From Candidatus Eiseniibacteriota bacterium (GTDB lineage Bacteria > Orphanbacterota > Orphanbacteria > Orphanbacterales > Orphanbacteraceae): a stretch of 64,000 nucleotides of DNA. Positions 59,717-64,000 of the stretch are shown in pieces. The stretch is from contig JAJCZU010000004.1 in the NCBI GenBank assembly GCA_029262235.1, positions 835,330-899,329 of the forward strand, read 5' to 3'. Both the position numbers and the translations under genes were made by a program. Each line of letters starts with the position of its first letter. Position 1 is the stretch's first letter. Below the pieces are notes generated by a model, which searched no databases, had not been told where the DNA came from, and saw only the letters and a list, made by a program, of their open reading frames with translations.

Positions 59717-61117
59717 TTGACTGTTTTCCTCTGGATTTCGCTGCTTTATCTGACGGCCCTGATCGGGGTTGGCGCCTGGAAGGCCCGCTCGATCCGCACC
59801 CAGGAGGATTTCTCCCTCGCGGGGCGCAAACTGACCCCGATCGTGCTTTTCGGAACGCTGCTCGCGACGTGGATCGGCACCGGGTCCGTCTTCGGGAACG
59901 CCGAGGAGACGTTCCGCGTGGGCGTGGCGGCGTTCCTGCTGCCGATCGGGGGCGTGCTCGGCGTGGCGGCGCTGGCGTTTCTGGCGGGCAGGGCGCGCGC
60001 AACAGGGGCAATGACGGTCCAGGACGTGCTGGAAGCCCGTTTCGGCCCCGTGGCGCGCGTTCTGGGGACCGTGACGCTGCTCTGCGCCTATCTCATCATC
60101 GTTTCGTACCAGTACCGGGCGGGGGCCGCCGTCGTCGAGCGGATCCTGCCGATGGGCGATGCCGGGGGGGCCGCGGCCATCGTATTCGTGGCGCTCTTCG
60201 TCATTCTCTATACGGCGCTCGCGGGGCTCTATTCCGTGGCCTACACCGATGTGGCGAACGGCATCGTCATGACGCTCGGGATCTTCGCCGGCCTCTGGTT
60301 CGTCGTGGCGCGGGGCGGGGGTGTGGGTGAGACCTGGGCGATGCTGCCCGACGATCTGAAGAGCGTGCGGGGCGTGTACGGGGCGAAGGAGATGATCGGA
60401 ATTCTGCTGCCGCCGTTTCTGCTGCTGCTCGGCGACGCCAACATGTATCAGCGCTTTTTCGGCGCGAAAGAAGCGGGGGGTGCCCGGCGCGCGACCTGGA
60501 TGCTGCTACTGGGGATCGCGGTGCTCGAAACGGCGATCATCGCGCTGGCGCTTGCTGCCCGTGCGCATCTCCCCGGCGTCGAAAACCCCGCGCACGTCAT
60601 CGTGGCCGCGGCTTTCGAACTCATGCCGCCCGCGCTCGGCGCCATTCTCGTGGCCGCGATCCTCGCCGTCATCATATCGACGGCCGACTCGTATCTGCTG
60701 GCGCCCGCGACCGCGCTCGTGCGCGACATCTATCATCGCTTCGTGCGCCCCGACGCATCACCCGCGTCGCTCGTACTCGCGGGCCGGATCGCGGTGGTCG
60801 CGCTCGGGGGGATCGCGCTGCTGCTGGCTTTCCAGTCGCAGGCGTTCTTCCGGATCGCGCTCTACGCATACACACTATATGGGGTGGGGATCACGCCGGC
60901 GCTCGTGGCCGCGCTCACATGGAAAGGGGCGACGCCGGCCGGTGCCGTCGCGAGCATGGCCACGGGACTCGGGCTGGCGATGGGCTGGCGCGCGTTCGAT
61001 CTGGCTGCGACGACGGGATGGGACGCCGTGCTCCCCTGCATCACAGCGGCAACCGCGGTCTTGATCGTCGTGAGCCTCGCTACTCGATCGAAAATGACGC
61101 GTGCGCCACGGCCCTGA
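59717..61117 (+). CDS. Sodium:solute symporter (SSS family)
   Basis: This inner-membrane sodium-coupled importer has 466 residues and an unknown substrate. About 12-13 hydrophobic segments are visible. Family motifs include FSLAGRKLTPIVLFGTLLAT near residue 35, 'IGTGSVFGNAEETFRVG', 'YTALAGLYSVAYTDVANGIV' and ISTADSYLLAPATALVRDIY near residue 320. It resembles the pantothenate or proline subgroup more than sugar transporters. TTG 59717 follows GGGGGAG. Unlike the SSS at 11191, I see no small overlapping partner gene. Its 3' end overlaps the convergent SIMPL gene by 38 bases. Confidence 0.88.
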   Translation: MTVFLWISLLYLTALIGVGAWKARSIRTQEDFSLAGRKLTPIVLFGTLLATWIGTGSVFGNAEETFRVGVAAFLLPIGGVLGVAALAFLAGRARATGAMTVQDVLEARFGPVARVLGTVTLLCAYLIIVSYQYRAGAAVVERILPMGDAGGAAAIVFVALFVILYTALAGLYSVAYTDVANGIVMTLGIFAGLWFVVARGGGVGETWAMLPDDLKSVRGVYGAKEMIGILLPPFLLLLGDANMYQRFFGAKEAGGARRATWMLLLGIAVLETAIIALALAARAHLPGVENPAHVIVAAAFELMPPALGAILVAAILAVIISTADSYLLAPATALVRDIYHRFVRPDASPASLVLAGRIAVVALGGIALLLAFQSQAFFRIALYAYTLYGVGITPALVAALTWKGATPAGAVASMATGLGLAMGWRAFDLAATTGWDAVLPCITAATAVLIVVSLATRSKMTRAPRP

Positions 61118-61811
61118 TCTCTTTTTCGATCGAAGAGAGGTCGTTCATGCCGTAGCTCGAAATCTCGTTGCCGAGCAAGGGAGTGATCTGAAGCACGCCC
61201 ATGCGCGCGCGCCGAATCGGGCCGAGCTTCGAGTGCGACGCTTCGGCGATCCGTTCCGCCCGCATGCGCGCGTCCTCCGCGGCCAGCGCCTGCACGTCCA
61301 TCTTGATATCCGCGAGTTTCGTAAAATGATATTCGGGCATCTCGAGGTTCAGTGAAACGCCGCTCTCGACGAGCTCCGCGATCGTGCCCGACACGTTCTC
61401 GACGAGCCGTACATCCGGCGAAGTGGCCTCGAATCGCTGTGAGTACATGTGGGAAAGCGCCCGGCCCGTCTGATGGCCGTTCGTATCGTATTCCCAGACC
61501 GCGTAAGTGGTGGGCGGAGACATGTGAATCGCGTCCGGCGCGAATCCACCCTGCTGAAGATAGCCCGTGAGGGCCGGCTTCTGCGATTCGAGCGCCCTGT
61601 ACGCCTCGGCCGCAGTGCGCGCGGACGCCGAAATCGTGCCGCGCAGAATGCCGAAGTCCGATTCGATCGTGATCTTCGCCGAACCCGTGACGTCGAGCGT
61701 CTGGCGTGTCGTCTTGAGATGCGTCATCCACGCGTTCGAAAATACGAGCGCGGAGACAATGAGGCCGGCCGCCAGGATGAAAGCGGGCACGACGAGTCTT
61801 TGCTGCTGCAT
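61080..61811 (-). CDS. SIMPL-domain (DUF541) protein
   Basis: It is a membrane-anchored extracytoplasmic protein of 243 residues, with an N-terminal helix at about 8-28 and a SIMPL domain after it. Typical strands are 'TLDVTGSAKITIESDFGILR', a helix 'AAEAYRALESQKPALTGYLQ' and 'QALAAEDARMRAERIAEA'. SIMPL proteins are common in bacterial envelopes; proposed roles include stress protection, but the function here is not known. AAGGAG precedes the ATG. It is convergent with and overlaps the SSS gene. Confidence 0.88.
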   Translation of the reverse strand: MQQQRLVVPAFILAAGLIVSALVFSNAWMTHLKTTRQTLDVTGSAKITIESDFGILRGTISASARTAAEAYRALESQKPALTGYLQQGGFAPDAIHMSPPTTYAVWEYDTNGHQTGRALSHMYSQRFEATSPDVRLVENVSGTIAELVESGVSLNLEMPEYHFTKLADIKMDVQALAAEDARMRAERIAEASHSKLGPIRRARMGVLQITPLLGNEISSYGMNDLSSIEKEIRAVAHASFSIE

Positions 61812-61883
61812 GAAATCTCCTTCCGGGTATGGAAGGGCCGGATCACGCGCCGGATCCGGATTCGGAACCGGCGTCTGGGGGCC

Positions 61884-62345
61884 TTAGCGCACGCGGACGC
61901 CGCTCGGAAAGTCGCCGTCGATCGTCACGAGCTTGAGCGCGTCGTCGGTCGAGGCGGCGAGAAGCATGCCATTGGACTTCACACCCCGGATCTTGGCGGG
62001 TTTCAAATTGTAGACCATCACGATCGATTTCCCGGCGAGGTCTTCGGGCTCGTAGTGCTCGGCGATGCCCGCCACGATCTGGCGCTCCTCGTCGCCCACT
62101 TCGAGCTCGAGCCGGAGCAGGCGGTCGGCGCCTTCGACTTTCTCGGCAAGCTTGATCTTCGCGGTGCGGAGCTCGACCTTCGCGAAATCGTCGTATTTGA
62201 TGCGCTTGATCTCGACCACGCCTTCGGCAGCACCCTCGGCCGCGCCCGCCTCAGCCGCTTTCGCTTCGCCAGCCGCCTCTTTGGGTACCGTCCCGGGGCT
62301 CTCCGCGCCCTCTTTCCCGGCCCTGCTGTCCGTTTCCTCGTTCAT
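61884..62345 (-). CDS. tRNA-binding (OB-fold) protein, MetG C-terminal/CsaA-like
   Basis: The 153-residue protein has an Ala/Glu-rich disordered N-terminus (1-45) followed by an OB-fold tRNA-binding domain. Motifs match the methionyl-tRNA synthetase beta-type domain: DDFAKVELRTAKIKLAEKVE, 'GADRLLRLELEVGDEERQIV', GIAEHYEPEDLAGKSIVMVY and NLKPAKIRGVKSNGMLLAAS. It could serve as a trans-acting domain for a methionyl-tRNA synthetase lacking this part, or act as a CsaA-like chaperone. GGGAGG lies about 11 bases before the ATG. It is divergent from the S9 peptidase. Confidence 0.9.
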   Translation of the reverse strand: MNEETDSRAGKEGAESPGTVPKEAAGEAKAAEAGAAEGAAEGVVEIKRIKYDDFAKVELRTAKIKLAEKVEGADRLLRLELEVGDEERQIVAGIAEHYEPEDLAGKSIVMVYNLKPAKIRGVKSNGMLLAASTDDALKLVTIDGDFPSGVRVR

Positions 62346-62476
62346 TCCCGATGCCTCCCGGGGGCGCTCCGGCGCCCTGTTCGTGTGACGGAAAAGTGTA
62401 GCATGCCGCCTACTGTACCCCCGGACCGATTTTGGGGTAACCTAGTCGCGTGACAGGACTGAAGGAAGGAGCCTCG

Positions 62477-64000
62477 ATGGCAAAGAGACGAAAAATGATC
62501 GCGGAAGATCTGTTCCGCATTCAGGTGCCGCAGACCGTAGACGTTTCCCCGGACGGCGAACAGATCGTCTACACGGTAAAGAAGACGCACGGCGCGAAGA
62601 ATACTTACTCCCACGACATTTATCGTGCGAAGCGCACGGGCGGCAGCCGGCGCGCGATGACGCACGGCAAGTCGAACGATACGGACCCGATCTGGTCTCC
62701 CGATGGCAAGCGCGTGGCGTTTCTTTCGGACCGCACGGACGACATTACGAACATCTGGACGATCCCGGTCGACGGCGGCGAGCCGAAGCAGCTCACGAAG
62801 CTGAAGGGCGGACCCGTGATGGGTCTCTCATGGTCGCCCGACGGCAAGTCGCTGCTGTTTCTGCATCGCGACGTGCCGAAGAAGGATCCGAAAAAGGCGA
62901 AGCGTGAAGCCAGCTTCAAACACATCACGCGTCTTTATCACAAGCTCGACGGCATGGGCTGGTACGGCGAAGCGCGCTGGAACCTGTATGTCGCGTCGTT
63001 CCCTTCAGGCAAAGTGTCGGCTCTTACGACCGGCGACCGCGACGTGACGGAAGCGTGCTGGGCGCCCGACGGCAAACGTATCGCGTTTCTGCAGAACGGC
63101 CACGACGATCCCGATCGCCATATTTTCCATGCCGACATTTACGTGTGCGGCCGCGACGGCAAGCGCGCGAAGAAGATCACGAGCAAAACGGGGCTTCGCC
63201 AGTCGCTGGCCTGGTCGCTCGACGGGAAGCAGCTCTACTTCTGCGGCAACTATATGAAAGCCGGCGAGTGGATTCAGCACACGGTGCCCGTGCGCAAGAT
63301 CGCGGCTTCGGGGGGCGCGGAGAAACTCATTACGCCTGGCGTCAAGAACTGGACGATGAACATGGTCGTTACCGACACGATCAGCGGCTTCGGCGGCCCC
63401 ACGCTCGTCTATCGCGACGGAAGCGAAGAGCGCATCGCATACTTCCAGGACGAAGAAGGCGCGTGCCGGATCTACAGCGCGTCGGGTAACGGCGGCGACG
63501 AACGGCTCGAGTTCGGCGGCAACGTAAACATTGCCGCGTTTCACGGATCGCAGGACGGGCGCGCGGCGGCAATCGCGGCCGAGATCATGACCGCCGGCGA
63601 CCTCTATTCGTTTACGCTCGACGGCTCGGGCGAAACGAAGCGCAATACGAAGCTGAACGACGCTCTTTTCCAGTCGCTCGATCTCGTCGAGCCCGAAGAG
63701 ATCCGCGTCAAAAACGGCAGCACGAAAGTACAGGCGTGGATTTACAAGCCACCGCGTATGCGGAAGGGCGCGAAGTATCCGTGCGTAATCGAAGTGCACG
63801 GCGGCCCGATGTGCCAGTACGGCTACACGTTCTTTCACGAGATGCATCTTCTCGCGGCGCAGGGCTATGTGGTGATCGCCACGAACCCGCGCGGCTCGAG
63901 CGGCCAGGGCCTCAAGTACATGAACTGCATCGAAGGGAACTGGGGCAAGCTCGACTACGCGGACTGCATGGCGGCGGTCGATACGATGGTGCGCAAACCG
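62477..64000 (+). CDS. S9-family prolyl oligopeptidase-like peptidase, truncated by the window end
   Basis: This is a serine peptidase of the dipeptidyl/acylaminoacyl-peptidase type; 508 codons are visible with no stop. No signal peptide is seen, so it is probably cytosolic. An N-terminal WD-like beta-propeller (about 1-400) shows repeated (S/A)PDGK motifs such as IWSPDGKRVAFLSDR, LSWSPDGKSLLF and CWAPDGKRIAFL. The alpha/beta-hydrolase domain then begins with CVIEVHGGPMCQYGY and 'VVIATNPRGSSGQGLKYMNC'. The catalytic Ser, Asp and His lie beyond position 64000. GGAGG lies just before ATG 62477. Confidence 0.92.
   Translation, partial: MAKRRKMIAEDLFRIQVPQTVDVSPDGEQIVYTVKKTHGAKNTYSHDIYRAKRTGGSRRAMTHGKSNDTDPIWSPDGKRVAFLSDRTDDITNIWTIPVDGGEPKQLTKLKGGPVMGLSWSPDGKSLLFLHRDVPKKDPKKAKREASFKHITRLYHKLDGMGWYGEARWNLYVASFPSGKVSALTTGDRDVTEACWAPDGKRIAFLQNGHDDPDRHIFHADIYVCGRDGKRAKKITSKTGLRQSLAWSLDGKQLYFCGNYMKAGEWIQHTVPVRKIAASGGAEKLITPGVKNWTMNMVVTDTISGFGGPTLVYRDGSEERIAYFQDEEGACRIYSASGNGGDERLEFGGNVNIAAFHGSQDGRAAAIAAEIMTAGDLYSFTLDGSGETKRNTKLNDALFQSLDLVEPEEIRVKNGSTKVQAWIYKPPRMRKGAKYPCVIEVHGGPMCQYGYTFFHEMHLLAAQGYVVIATNPRGSSGQGLKYMNCIEGNWGKLDYADCMAAVDTMVRKP

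Overview
This window reads as one stretch of a GC-rich, double-membrane (Gram-negative type) bacterial chromosome. It has outer-membrane beta-barrels, an Omp85-like barrel, a SurA/parvulin-type lipoprotein, several lipoproteins with clear lipoboxes, and two secreted proteins ending in the 'NPFNP...' FlgD-like/secretion-tail domain common in FCB-group and related candidate phyla. I infer an Eisenbacteria, Krumholzibacteriota or Latescibacterota-like lineage; no rRNA or tRNA is present to test this. I see no CRISPR array, phage, transposase or plasmid function, so the window looks like core chromosome with unusual intergenic DNA.

Layout. Positions 1-9.8 kb: a secreted LVIVD-repeat protein, a membrane glycosyltransferase with TPR tail, an MscS channel, and a two-gene unit made of a PA2779-like small protein and a C39-type peptidase fused to TPR, POTRA-like and Omp85-like barrel regions; then a cysteine-rich lipoprotein. 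Positions 9.9-16.6 kb: a small barrel protein and three ion-coupled transporters (SSS with an overlapping 34-residue membrane protein, a Ca/Na exchanger, NSS with an overlapping membrane protein). Positions 16.6-22.3 kb: a 7Fe ferredoxin, a GlgD-like/GlgC pair for ADP-glucose and glycogen, and a lysine-ketoglutarate reductase/saccharopine dehydrogenase pair. Positions 22.3-41 kb: peptidases (beta-lactamase-like hydrolase, M1 aminopeptidase, PepF), an orphan PhnD-type binding protein, class II aldolase, an Smr-lipoprotein-MutM operon, a barrel protein, an alkaline-phosphatase-superfamily hydrolase and a SurA-like foldase. Positions 41-53 kb: surface glycan genes (three GT4 glycosyltransferases, AsnB-type amidotransferase, SGNH hydrolase, an unknown first gene) beside a large MFS/spermidine-synthase/TPR fusion. 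Positions 53-64 kb: an orphan EIIA-like protein, a PEP/pyruvate-binding-domain protein, glutamate dehydrogenase, a MarR-YceI operon, cyclophilin, another SSS transporter, a SIMPL protein, a tRNA-binding protein and a truncated S9 peptidase.

Regulation. Many genes have readable sigma-70-type promoters. Several use an extended -10 (TGnTAnnAT). In four places the -10 sits 6 to 9 bases from the start codon with no ribosome binding site, implying leaderless or near-leaderless mRNAs. Two palindromic operators overlap promoters: one before marR and one between the divergent GT4 and EIIA-like genes.

Intergenic DNA. At least four intergenic spots carry palindromes of about 100-160 bp sharing a TGGCCA-nn(n)-TGGCCA tip; all lie just beyond gene 3' ends. 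Long polypyrimidine or polypurine tracts and a poly-G tract occur beside some palindromes. The best candidate for a new protein system is the PA2779-like protein with the peptidase-Omp85 fusion.
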